Notes under the pieces: model-generated | Database searches by the model: none | Told to the model about the DNA's origin: nothing | The model's input: the letters and a program-made list of their open reading frames with translations, nothing else | Source: Phylloscopus collybita | Taxonomy: Eukaryota > Chordata > Aves > Passeriformes > Phylloscopidae | Reading direction: 5' to 3' | DNA length: 64,000 bases | Assembly: GCA_027886175.1 (NCBI GenBank) | Contig: JAJNNQ010000075.1 | Span: forward strand, 54,559,001 to 54,623,000 | Part shown: in pieces, positions 24,481 through 36,604 of the stretch | How positions within the stretch are numbered: position 1 is the first letter of the stretch | Layout: each line of letters begins with the position of its first letter | Program-made: the position numbers and the translations under genes

Positions 24481-25272
24481 TCATTCATCTAAAAAGGGCC
24501 TTAAAGAAAAGAAAAAACAGATCTCAAGATTAAAATTACTTCCAGCATACAAAAATAAATAATAATAATAAATATAGTAATAGTAATGATAAGCAGAGAG
24601 AAAAGGGGGAAGATAAACCCTCCTTAAGACAATTATCTTAAAGTGCATTTTTAAAGGAGGGTGAAAAATAGTTGTTCGTCGTGCTAAACCTATGTTAATC
24701 TAATGAACCATGCAGATTCCTGCAGTTTCTCAGTGGTAAAAGGATTTAGTATTAATCAGCTTCATTAAAAATTAATGAGGGGTAAATCAGCTGCTACTTA
24801 GTGTAATAGAAAATCATGCTAAATACTGTTTGTAAACTACACCACACTCAGTATGGCTGCTTTGATGCAGTGCCAAAAATAGCACAAGCAAATTGCCAGA
24901 TGTTGATAACTGAGTCCTTAACTTCCGTTCAGAAGAATGAAAGGAATTTTCCCGCTTTACACCTTCATCTGCATGTATGGAACTAGTTTTAGTAACAGCA
25001 TGCATGTGAAGTTTCCTTGACAGCTGTGCTCAGTGAAGGAAGGTGCTTCCTATTGCCATGGCCTACAGCTCTTGGACCTCTCTGACCTTGTCAAGATCAT
25101 AGGAAATCAGAGATGTAGTACTGACTTATTACAGCTTCCTGATCTCCTCTTTCTACATTTATTGCTATTTCCCTGTCACTGGAGATATTTGGTCTTCCAA
25201 ATCAAGGTAGAAGCTGCTAATCAGCATGTTAAATCTAACCTTGTACTGTCCTTGAATCATTACTTATCATAC

Positions 25273-25470
25273 CTGTCCGATATACACAGGATGCGGTGAA
25301 ATCTGTTCCTCAGTTGCAAAAAGAGGCTCCCAGAGCCAGCCACGTTTCACTCTTTGAACCGCTGTGAAAGACTGAACTGTGTTTTGAGCACTGGAGTTCT
25401 GCGTGCTGGGAGAGCAAGGCCAAAGTTGAACCAGCATCACCATGAGGCTCAGCAATACAGAGGAATTCAT
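25273..25470 (-). CDS. CDH19: Cadherin-19 exon 2 coding part: signal peptide, propeptide, start of EC1
   Basis: This part encodes residues 1-66 in phase 0. The ATG at 25470-25468 has A at -3 and an in-frame TGA seven codons upstream (25491-25489), which fixes the start. MNSSVLLSLMVMLVQLWPC is a signal peptide; a MN...LWPC arrangement is also found in CDH19 of other vertebrates. A short propeptide ends at RVKR (residues 40-43), the furin site. The mature protein begins GWLWEPLFATEE: W2 and W4, the two tryptophans that dock into the partner in type II adhesion, are present, as is the calcium-binding E11. The donor is CAG|GTATGA. Residues 5-7 (E, P, L) depart from the usual N-Q-F. Confidence 0.95.
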
Positions 25471-25499
25471 GCTGAACTGTCCTTTCAATCAATCTTAAC
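25471..25499 (-). other. CDH19: CDH19 exon 2, 5' untranslated part
   Basis: 29 bases between the ATG and a good acceptor, a T-rich tract then TTTCACAG with AG at plus 25501-25500. It implies at least one further upstream non-coding exon. Confidence 0.85.
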
Positions 25500-26180
25500 C
25501 TGTGAAAGAGAAAAAAAAAAAACAAACCAAAAAAAAACTTTGACAAAGCATCGCTTTTGTCTTTCTACTTTTATATATTGACTCTGTGCTAATGTAAGAG
25601 CTGATTTGAAGTGCTAAATTCTCCTCCTCTCCCTGAAAGTAAAGAGCTGAAACAAAGTCTGTTTCTTATTAAAATAGACATCCTTTCAGAGTCTCTAGCA
25701 TGGAAGTAAAGTGTTTAACTTCTCTCTATGAATATCCTACACAGGGACTTTTACTAAAAAAAAAAAAAAAAAAAATTAAAAAAAAATCCTTCAATTAATT
25801 CATCTTTCAAATTAGGCTGGGTAATTGTATTGTGTAGCCCAGGAATAATTTGATTGGAATAATTGTATTTTTCTGCTTAGACAGGGCTCATTTTGAGCTG
25901 CAGTCACAAAACTGCCTGAAGGGTGAACATCTAGCCTTAGTAGCCCTGATGACTGACAGCTGGAACAGAATGGTGCAGATATTTTTTTAACCTCTTCTTA
26001 CCTACTTTCCCAGCTCAGCAAAATGCCTGCAAAAATGGCGAAGGTGATAGGGTGTCATGCAAAGATTTACAGCTTTCTCCTTCCCAGCCAAACAGCAACA
26101 TATACAAGACAGAGGTGTTAATGGATTCTTTGCATGGATGATGCACCTGTTCCTGTAGCCTTGAGCTGGAGGACCATGAT
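25500..26180. other. Intron 1 of CDH19, unique sequence
   Basis: AT-rich non-coding DNA with poly-A runs at 25757-25774 and nearby. Apart from the exon 2 acceptor tract I see no element. Confidence 0.6.
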
Positions 26181-26184
26181 TGCA

Positions 26185-27535
26185 ACAATGATTCACTCCC
26201 AGTTGATTCTGAAATTTTGCAGGATCTGCTGCTCCATCTGGATCCCTACAAATCTATAGGGCTTGATGGGATTCATCTGAGAATCCTCAAAGAGCTGCTG
26301 ATGTCATTGCAAAACATCTCTATGATTTTTGAGTGATCTCAAAATCACTGGAAACTGGAAAGGTCCCAGCTGACTGGAAGCTGGTGAATGTTGTCCCACT
26401 TTTCAAGAAGGGCACGAACAAGAACCCCAGAGACTACAGGATTGTCAGTGTCTCTTCAGTGCCTCATCAAGTTATGGAGGAAGTTATTCTGGAAGGTATT
26501 GAAAAATGCTTTGAGGGCAACACAGTAATTGGTCACAACTAGCATGGCTTTATGAGAGGAAAGTGCTGTTTATCAAACCTGATTTCCTTTTATGACATAA
26601 TATCTCATCTAGTTGATCAGTGGAAGCCTGTTGTAATCTTTTTGGATTTCAGCAAAGCTTTCAGTACTTTCTCTCACAGAATCCTTCTAGACAAAATTTT
26701 CAGCACACAACTGGATAAACACATCATGTTGGATGAGAAACTTGCTCACAGGTTGAGCACAAAATTACAGTGAATGGGGTGACATCAAACTGGAAACCTG
26801 TCACTAGTGGTATTCCACAAGGCTCCATGCTCAGCCCTGTATTCTTCAACATCTTCATGACTTTCATGCAGGGCTGGAGGTATTAAGCAGTATGCAGATG
26901 TTACAAAACTGGGAGAAGCCTCTGAAGGCAGGGAGACCTTGCAGGGAAAAATCAAAAAGTTAGGGGGCTAGGCAATCACAAATTGTATGAAGTTCAACGA
27001 AGGAAAGTGCCTGATTCTGCACCTGGGATAAGACAGCTCTGGATGTAGAATACAGACAAGGAATGAGATGCAGGAAAGCTGTGCCACAGAAAGGGACCTG
27101 GGGGTCCTGGTCAGTGGCAGGTTAAACATGAGTCAGCAGTGTCCTGGCAGCCAGGAGGGCCAAACCTGTCCTGGGGGCATCAGGCACAGCATTGCCAGCC
27201 AGGCAAGGGAGGGGATTGTCCTGCTCTGCTCTGGGGTGGCCTCACCTTGAATATTGTGTGCAGTTTTGGGTGCCACTATATAGGAAAGACATTAAACCAT
27301 TAAAGATCATCTGAAAAAGGGTCACGAGGATGGTGAAGGGCATTGAGAGGAAGCTGTATGAGAGGAGACTGAGGTCACTTGGTCTGTTCAGCCTGGAGAA
27401 GAGGAGACTCAGAGAAGACCTAATTGATGTCTACAACTTCCTTGGATGTTCTGTGCAGGGCTAAAAGTTGAACTCACTGATTCTTGTGGGTCCCTTCCAA
27501 CTTAACATATTCTATGATACTGCAATTCTGTGAAT
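26185..27535 (+). mobile_element. CR1-type LINE copy covering part of ORF2 and the 3' end, broken
   Basis: This is the longest CR1 piece here. It starts in the reverse-transcriptase region ('LLLHLDPYKS', 'SKSLETGKVPADWKLVNVVP', 'LFKKGTNKNPRDYR'). It continues through a GFMRGKCCLSNL block, the catalytic-region VVIFLDFSKAFSTFSHRILL and a degraded [12 protein letters not shown] type block. It finishes with CR1 3'UTR ('cagcctggagaagaggagac', 'gggtcccttccaactt') and an end rich in ATTCTRTGA-like octamers (about 27507-27535). Stops and frameshifts split it into frames at 26333-26542, 26552-26773 and 27068-27250, so it is inactive. Confidence 0.88.
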
Positions 27536-30500
27536 AGAATTTGTCTTGGCATATCTTACTACCTCTGACATTATTTTCTTCAATTAAATTGACAATGGGC
27601 AGATGCATCTTGAAACCTGTAGGTTTCTGTAGCTAATTTTATTTCCACTATGTATACTTTCAGAAAATGAAGGTTTTTCACAATCTGTAAGCTATTATTG
27701 ACTTTTCAGTGACTATTGGTGCAATGAAGGGAATATTAAGTATAATTCTATGCTCAGTTAAGAATAGCTGTCTTCTGTGTTAAGCTAGAGGGAAAACTTT
27801 AAAAATACTGACTATAAACTCTTCAAATCTTAAAACCCATTTGGCAATGACATTAGCCATTCTTTTCAAGGTTTTAGTATTGAAGAATAACATTTTCTAT
27901 GAAAGAGAAGTCTGATTTATGAATTTGTAAAGTGCTAGTTGGTTTGAAAAAATACTGAAAAAAAAGATATTTGGATTCTTTTATCTTAGACCTGAAAAAT
28001 CCATAAGTCTTTTAGTTGTCCAGGATAAAATATGAATCTATGTATTTTAAATTCATTATATAAGTATTAATATTTTAAATACCCATCATTATCCAAAGGG
28101 AAATGCCATAATTGGTTAAAAAGACAGATAATACAGAAAACTATTTATTTCCTTTCAGCAACTTTATATGGTTCTGGACAACAATTTGTTAAAATCTGCA
28201 GAGATGGAGAGTGGAGTTCTAATAGGAAGGTCAAATAGAACCACAGAGACTAAAGTGTGCATTCCAATTTCTTTAAGTTTTGTGGTTTTTTGACTGTAAA
28301 GCTGTAAAAGTGCAAGACAAGATTTTAATAGAAGGAATGTGACTTGGGTACCCTGTAGTTTCAGTTTCCTGTAGAAAGCTGCTTATTTTCCCATAGCTGT
28401 AAGAATAATATTTGTAACATGGAAGAAAAGTCCAACAAAGCCCAACTTGGCTCTGAAATAAGGTTTGAGTGAGGTTTAGGAGGCCTAAAGACCTTGGAGA
28501 GTCTCTATGCTACAAGTGTGCTTAATGCTGAGCAGTCATCTGCATGCAAAGTAACCTTGAAAAGGAGCATTCATTTTATTGCAGCACATACCAAAGGACA
28601 AACTACTCAAACAACGAAAACTGAACAGTCTAGGAGACCTGTCTGAGGAATCACAGAAAAATGTATTTCAATCACTGTTTATACCTGAAGAGAGGTGCTC
28701 AGTCTCAGCGATAGCAAATACTTCCGGCTAGGCTTTTGTTGTTGTTTTGGTTGCTTGTTCTGGCAATGTTCACCTTATTCAGCAAATGTCTCAGGCTTGT
28801 GGGACAGTATTTCGTGCAGAGTGAATGTCAAACAAACAGTCATTATCAAACTGGTCTGAAGACACCGTGTACAGACAACATCATAGTGAGGATACAGAAT
28901 ATGGCTATGCTGATCTGCTGTTGGCCACCTTCTTCAATGTGCTCAGCAGTTACATATAAGCAGCATTAAGTGTGCAGTTAATATATTGGAGCATTTTGGT
29001 GTCTCCTTTTTGCTAAGTTATGTTAATACCCTGTGTTACATGGAGTTAAGTATCACATCTTGGACAAATTGGAGCAAGTAACTATTTTTAGATTCTGATA
29101 TGCTGCACTGTTAATGTATAAAGGACTTTAACTGGAAAATACAGATGGTAGACAAATTCCTTTAAAAAAAGTTATTTAATAGAATTTAGATCTATGTGTA
29201 TCTCTGTTTTTCTTTCCTCTGCTATATCAAACATTCTCAATTTGCCTTTACTTTCAGGACCTTTCAAAGTCTATTTGCTTCCAACATCTTCCTACTCATT
29301 TGGCATTGAGACACTGCCTCCAGCCCCTGGCCAGCTCATGTTACCATTTTTTTATAGTCCAATTTTCCCCTTGTGAAACAATCACCTTCTTTCTCTCCCA
29401 CCGACTGTAGCTCAGTCAGAAGTGAGTCTCATAAAATATCCAGGAACTAGTTTCTTATTCCCTCCTCGTTTTCTAGTCTTTTCTTTAAAAATCTAAACTT
29501 CAGTATTGCCTACTTAAAAGAAAAAAAAATATAAAAGGACTCACACTGTTTGAGACGATTCTGTGCAGAGACTGCTGCCTATCACTCTGCCTAGTATTGC
29601 CTCATTATTCCCTTGTACTTTCCTGTCTTTCTCTATCCGTCAGTTGTCTCTTGTTTTACACTCATTTGCTATGGTCTTTGTAAATGAAATGACCTTGTAC
29701 TCTGTGTAATAATTATAGCATGCAGCAGAAGGGAGGATTAGTAAAAGCACTGAGCTTTTGGGAGCTGTAGTAATATGCACAAATAGATAATTTTTGATAG
29801 AATGGTTTCCTCATTGAAAAAAAAGACAAAAAAGACAAATATATTTTCAGACATGAGCAAATGATCTATCACTAAAAATTTCCCAAGGGGAAGAAAGAAA
29901 TGGGAACCATTGTTCTGCTCCTGTCCCTTTGGATGTATGCCTCCAATTTTTCTCACACGCAGTGAGTTGCAACGATAAAGGCTGATACTTAGACCAGAGT
30001 AACAAGAATATCCATTGCAGTTGTAATAAGTGGGTTACAGCTTGTAAAGCTTATAGAGCAGCATCTTCCTCTCATTTCCAATGCAAACCACAAGTTTCCT
30101 GTAGACTAGAAACAGGTTTACCTTCTTGGAACAAAGCTGATGACTTTCTCAAGTTTGTTTTGGAATCTTCACAAAGTGACATCCTGTGTCTATTTGAATC
30201 TGGAGTAGTCTGACTTGGTTCTGAGTTCCCTTTGTTTTATTTATTTTCAATTATGATTGTGTAATTACATTACAAAATGCAAGAAAAACAGTAGAAAGAA
30301 GCAGAGATTTAAAAAACTACTGCGTCTGGGGTACAGTGAAGTTATGTATTTGTTGGTGGGGAAAATAAAACACTAAAGCTGGAGACAAACAACAGCTTTC
30401 TAAAGCATTAAAAAAAAATCCTTACAGCAGATTAGAGTGCAGGTGATTAAAATTTCTGTTCCAGTTTTATTAGTTGAAGAATAAGGAACAACCAGTTTAA

Positions 30501-31334
30501 TTTTGTAACAAAATTAAGCATAATGATGTAACATAATTTGATCTAAGTAAAGCCTTTTAGTTAGGAGGTAGCAAAAGACAGAAATATGGTAACAAAGGGT
30601 TGTGGTAGATACTCCTAAGTTTGAGACCATTAGGACCACTCCTATGGTAGATCCTATTTAAGGCACAATTTTTAAGTAGTGACTCCTGAGAAAAACAAAT
30701 CTCTCTGTCCTTGAAGCAAAAAAAAAAAAAAAAAAGAAAAAAAAAAAGGTGCCAGACTGAGAGACATTTCTTTTGTGGAATTTGGTGTTGTCTTTGCTCG
30801 ATTTAATAACATCAAGCAAACAACAAGAGGAATAATTCATGTAAGCCAATCTAAGTCATTAATATGCAGCTTCTGAAACATTTCTTATCTCAAGAACAGC
30901 CTTAACATGATGTTGTTTCAGTTGCATGTTCTGCTTTATGCATCAGTGTTATTATGATTGTAGTGAAATTTGTCTCCCTTGTAGTTGCTATCTTTCATTT
31001 CCACTTAATAAGATAAAGAAGAAACAGTATGTGTAACTAACCCCTACAGATTACCATGTCATAAAAAAAAGCTTAAAGGTATAGAAACCTTCACATTTCT
31101 CCACTACAGACTTGTCCATTTCTTCTATGTCTACTGGCTATTCGTCCCAATTGCATTTATTGTGGTTGAATACTGAGGATTCTAGTGAACTATAGGTGCT
31201 ACTGCTCTATTTTCCATCCAGAAAACACTAGATATGGACTCATTTTCATTGACTAGTTTAGGTCATGCACAATATGTTAGACACCTAGGCTATATTACTT
31301 CTGCAATTCTCAGAGAATTAGTAATATCTAATAC

Positions 31335-31440
31335 TAGTGTATATATTATATATATATTTTTATATATGTATATATATATTAGTGTATATAATACTAATTA
31401 TATATTAGTTATTTTTATTAATAATTATAAAATAGTTATT
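31335..31440. repeat. TA-rich low-complexity cluster
   Basis: Repeated TATA/ATTA units, with the motif 'tagtgtatata' occurring twice (near 31336 and 31380) around a TA core. It is likely an unstable, cruciform-prone microsatellite. Confidence 0.7.
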
Positions 31441-34400
31441 TTTATTAATGCATGTTTTTAGGGTTGGTTGTTTGTTTTTTGGGTTTATATTCTTTACAGA
31501 ACAATTATAAAATGTATCCAAAGTAGAGGGCTTAATTCCATTCTTGCTACTTTCTACTACTGTTGAATTTCAGCTAAAATAGGATAATAATTTTTACAGG
31601 TTTGGTGTTTTAAAGCTCCTCATTATCCTTTTCATATATTTCATCTGTGATTTGATATTTTGCAATCAGTACCAAGATTTTTTTTTAAGTAAGTTTTCCA
31701 TTCTTCTTTTGACTATTTTATTTGGAGACACTAGAAGAAGGCATACTAAACTCCTAAGGAATAACTATAGCATGTCTAACTCCAATTGCACTGGAAGTCA
31801 CTATTGTGACAGTAATGTTTAACTACACTTATAATAAAGTAGCAGTGAAGAGAAAGACTAAAATTTACAAGAATTTATTTTGAAATTTGAAATTTTTTAC
31901 TAAGAGCAATCACAGTTACCATTTACCATACATACATATTGTGTGATTGACTGAGTGATTAACCGATTTTTGTGACTGGGTAAAATTGACACCAGTCCTG
32001 CTGTAGCTCAAGGCACCTTTTCCACAAGCCTCTCAACTTATATTTATCTGCCTGATTTTTTTTTTAAATGTTTGTCTAGTTTACCTATTATTTTTATTGA
32101 ATCTAAACATTTTAATTTAGTTTATTTTGACTTTCTGGTCTTACACATATTTTCTTTTTTAAAATAAATTTGGACTGCTAAAGCTAACAAGAATTTATTA
32201 TAATTTAATAAATATAATATATTTATAAGTGTGTAATAAAATCTAATTATACTGTTCGTATTAGAACTGACATCTAAATGTAATTTTCTCTTCAGTCAAT
32301 TAATTAGACATATATCAACAATTGTCTTTCTAGTCTAGCTATTTTAAAAGCTACTACTTAACCTTGAGAAGTGTTTTCTTTAATGCACATCTTGACATGA
32401 CATTTGACCAAATTATGTTGAATGGTAGTGCATATTAACACAGTATGGCTGCAAGTGTCTCCACCAGTCACTCAGAACTTCACTTACAGGGAGACCAATT
32501 TCTTAGATGTCATAAATGTGTTTAAATTTCATTTTATTCTAATTGGCACATTATTTTCTTCATTTTGAAAATATACCATTGTACCATTAAGGAAGGCCTT
32601 CAAACTATTATATAGAATTAGCAGTGTAATTATCTGTCAGATATACATGGACAAAATAGCTTAGAGAAAGGGATTTTTTAATTTATTAGTGCCTCTAAGG
32701 CTGTGTTAATCATTGTAGAGCAGACTCACTAGAAACCATGTCATTCTTAGTGTTTTATATATATTAACATGGTATATTAACATATCCCCCATATTTCACT
32801 ACAATGTCTGTTGTACAAAAAGCTCAAATACCATTTTGGATGACAAAACCCTGAGTCTTCAAAGCATGACAAGCAGTAGCTAGATTTCTGTCCCTACTAG
32901 ATATTCAAAACACCTTTTGCAGTATCAGATTGTGACATTTATTTCTTGAAATCCTGTGTCTTCCATTAAAAAGCTATGACAACTCTAGCTGAGTTGAACT
33001 CTGGTTGATTTGTTTAAAATGAGGAGAAGGGGTCCAAGATGACTCCTGCAGTGAGTAAAAAATAAAAGCTAGAGCTGTTACTTGTTAAACTCACAAGTCA
33101 AAGGAGATTATATAGAGAATGTGGTGACCTTCTGTGTGTTCTTCAACCTCATTCTACAGCATCATTGGTAGCTCTTGTTTCCTTAGCAGAAAATTCCCTA
33201 GATTAATCACCAATAGACATGAGTAAACCATTATTGAGAAACAACTCTTTAATTATTTAAAGTCAGTGACTAATGATATTTTATTCCATATGGACTTTGG
33301 CTTATAAAACTGGCTTCACAGTACCTATTTCTTGATGGCCGTGAGCATAGATGATGATGCAACCAGGCTCTTTCCCTTTTCAACTCTGATCCACCAGTAT
33401 TCTTAAAACTGATTAACTGATTGTTGACCTGTAAGTTTGCTTAAGACATATGTAGCTGAGACCAGCTCAATACCTCTGTGTGTGGTGCAGCATTCTTATG
33501 TTTGGCTTAGGGGCTTGCTGCCATTCACTGATGTTATCCTGTGAACAAATATTCTCATGAATTTTTGAAATACATGATTATGAAAACACAAATTCATTAT
33601 TTCACTCACTGTTATAAACCATATAACACAGAGCTGGAAGCACAGCCTCAAAAATTTCTGTCCTGCCCAAGGCAGGAGACCTAAGTCTTGTCATTGCAAT
33701 TTTTCTGAGATCCTTCAGAAAGAACCTGGAAAAGATTACCCAATCCACCTAAAAATCTCTAGGTATAAAGGAAGTCTCCTACACCATTCCCACCAACAAA
33801 ACAGAGTGTGTGTGTGTATAAGAATAGAATTCTGTTGGGCAGGACTCTATCAGACAGGCTTTACAAAGGTGACCTTTGGAAGTGCTGATTAAGGTAAACA
33901 CTTGCATAGGGATTGAGCCAGAGGCAAGCCAATGTTTCTGTAAACTTCCTCTGTGAGTGTTTGTGTTACTGTTTTTAAGATAATATTAAAATTAAGTCTA
34001 CAACATCAGAAAGTAATAAAGTAATTAAGTGTTTCATTTGGAGTCTACTAACTTCCCCCAAAGGGACTGGCAGGTATCACAAAGAACATCACACTGACAC
34101 ACACACACAGATGAGGCAGATTTCCCCAGAGGCAATTAAACCATTGAGATTGCTTCCTGGTTGATGTGGCATCTTGTGTTCTTCTGGAAGCATAACTTTT
34201 CCACATGTTATTAACTGAGGTATGAAGTTATTTGATTAGTAGCTTCATAGAGAAGACATAGAGATATTACTACTTCACTTTCTTTGTAAGGAAGAAAAAT
34301 TAAGCAGGAGGAATATCTGTCTCTTGTGTAAACACTGGTAAATTAATGATTATATTTTTTTTCTTTTTCACAGACTTTCTGCCATACAGCTAAATGCTAC

Positions 34401-35443
34401 TTCAATCCAGATGCTTCCTAGCTGGAGAAAAAAAAATTGAAAAGCTTACCTTAGAACTTAACTTTATGAAAAATTATGTTCATTCTCTGCATTCATTCAA
34501 TACCTTCGGCAATTTTATTCTCATATAAAAATTGATTTGGTAAACAGACGCTGAGATGTTAAAAGACTCACTTATGCCAGTACCAGTAGCTGTGGTACAC
34601 TGCACTGTCTACACTAAAAATAAGCTTTTAGTTTTAATTGTAGCTTCCCTTAAATGGGACTATTATTTATTTCTAAGATGGTTTGCACTATAGAAAATTA
34701 CAATGTATACCCATGTATTTTAGTATAAATATTTTGCTGATTAAAAAGACTAACACATGTACACACAGTACAAACAAATTCTTGCCTTCTGGCATTTGCT
34801 TTTTATTGTAGGCAAGTAGCAAATCCAATTACATGATGTTTGATTCACTGGGCAAATCCTACTGGAACATTTTTGGCTCTGCAGGATACCACTCAGTACT
34901 GAAGAACCACTTGTCAGCGTAATGATGTAAAGGACCACATTCTGTGATTCACACTTGAATCTGTTTGCCAAATGATTTTCAGGATGGCACTTCATGAAAT
35001 GCTCCAAAACTCTCTTTAGGATTTAGGTTCTTTTAATCTCTTTAATTCATAATTATTCTTTGCATACATTAAAGCTAATAATGCAGTGAACTCACCTTTC
35101 CCATGGTTTTGGAGATTTGATTCCTCCAAACATGAGATAAAAAGAAGCTTTGATATTTAATTTAAGAGGATGCTTTTTTGCTAGAATTTGACTTACGTTA
35201 AATTTCTGGGTTTGGTTTTAGAGTAAATTTTCCACATAAAATGGGGCAAATCAGAAAAATCGTGAAATGAAATAATCTGGTATATTTCAATGGAAAACCA
35301 TAATGAAATCAGATTTTAATGCTTATATTTGAGGAGATGTACCAGGACGCATTTGTAAATTTGTAATTTGTAAAGTAAGTAAATATTGAAGGAAGAAGTC
35401 CCTTACAAGCAGTTAAGGAAATAATATCTTTACATTAAAAAAT

Positions 35444-35515
35444 GAAAAAAACAAACAAGCAAGCAAACAAACAAAAAACCACACCCAAACAAAACCACAC
35501 ACACACAAACACACT
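35444..35515 (+). repeat. A/C-rich imperfect simple tract
   Basis: AAAC, AAGC and CACA units in which G and T are almost absent. One of several A/C (or T/G) strand-asymmetric tracts in the window. Confidence 0.8.
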
Positions 35516-36429
35516 AAGGAGAAGAAAAAAAGGCCATTTTAAAAAAAATTTCATTAACTTACTTTGTTCTCTGCTTATTAATAAAACACATTAGGTAAAT
35601 AGAGCAAGGAACAATTACTTTTAACAGTATGTAGAGTTTTCATTATAAGCTGGAAAATCTGCTCTGATATGTAATCAGGTTATTCAATTTAAAGGTATAA
35701 TTTAAATTCATGGACAGAAAAAGTCTGTGCACCACAACTGTGGAAGTCAGTTGGAAAAATGCTGAAATAGTGCACCTGCCTCAGAGAGTCTGCAGTTGTA
35801 TCAGATGAAAAGGGTAGAATTTGCCTGGTTTATGAAAGAGACAAACCATTGAAGAGTATGCATATTTTTCAGAATAGTGAGAAATAGAGATAGAAAATAC
35901 CCCCTGCCAAAATTTCTAAAAATATAATATATTTCCTTGCCTTTTTATTCTCTTAATCTACTACTCAGTTGATGAATCTTCCCTTATCTCCTGCAATGGA
36001 ATAAACTCTGTTTCTCTTTTGCTTAGGTCTCAATGGTCAGAGGCTTGTCTCTCTCTTACCTCTGATTTCAATATTCCACTTTTCTACTTTACTACCAAGA
36101 ACGTATCTTTTCTTCACTCCTTTTTTGAATTACATTAAAGGCTGTTATCCTTTTCTAACCTCTCATATATATATATATTATATATATATAAAAATCAATT
36201 TGGTCCTTATTTGATTCAATTTAACATTGTAAGAATTTTCAGGCACTGAGCTATTCAGAACAGTATAGGAGCAGAGCATTAGGTCATCCAGGCAACATGA
36301 AGGGTGTTGTACAACCAATTTTGTATCAAAAAATTTCAAAAAGGATTCCTTTTCTTTTCTGTCATATTGTGAGGCACGGAATAAAAGTTTCCAGATAGGG
36401 TCCAACAAAGCCCATCAGATTTGCAAACT

Positions 36430-36604
36430 GGTTGGTTGGTTGGTTGGTTGGTGTTTTTTTGTGTTTGTTTTTTTTTTTTTTTTTTTGGGGGGGGGGGGGG
36501 TGGTGGTGTTTGTTTGTTTGTTTTGTTTTGTTTTTTGGGTTTTTGGGGGGTTTGGGGTTTTTTTGGGGTTTTTTTTTGGTTTTGGTTTTGGTTGTTTTAT
36601 TTTT
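36430..36604 (+). repeat. T/G-only tract with GGTT repeats and a 14-G run
   Basis: About 175 bases almost entirely T and G: GGTT repeated units (36430-36451), a long T run, 14 consecutive G (36487-36500), then GTTT, GTTTT and runs of 3-6 G separated by T. Several runs of four or more G give strong G-quadruplex potential on the plus strand. Frames translated across it are artefacts. Confidence 0.9.

Larger units (their letters stand above)
21920..25272. other. CDH19 intron 2
   Basis: A 3.35-kb intron with a long ATT microsatellite (22275-22326) and, near its 5' end, a segment rich in TAATTA-type homeodomain core sites (about 24365-24480). No transposon or gene was recognised. Confidence 0.8.
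27536..36429. other. Non-coding stretch, no gene recognised
   Basis: AT-rich DNA. Contents are an A-rich run (30719-30747), a TA-rich cluster (about 31335-31440), short CA/GT runs (33807-33819, 34100-34113), an A/C tract (35444-35515) and a TA run (about 36163-36192). The reading frames are short and lack family resemblance. Confidence 0.6.

Noticed and set aside
1139..25470. Assignment of the cadherin to CDH7, CDH20 or another type II paralog
   Set aside because: The signal peptide (MN...LWPC), PEMSPEG, the MDY.IE...TQEGIxILKK stretch of EC3 and the YETFVCENAVSGQ of EC5 agree best with CDH19 as I know the family. A database alignment would settle it.
25471..25488. Alternative upstream start (a TTG giving five extra residues before the ATG)
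   Set aside because: TTG is not a normal vertebrate start, and the ATG at 25470 has A at -3 and begins a proper signal peptide.
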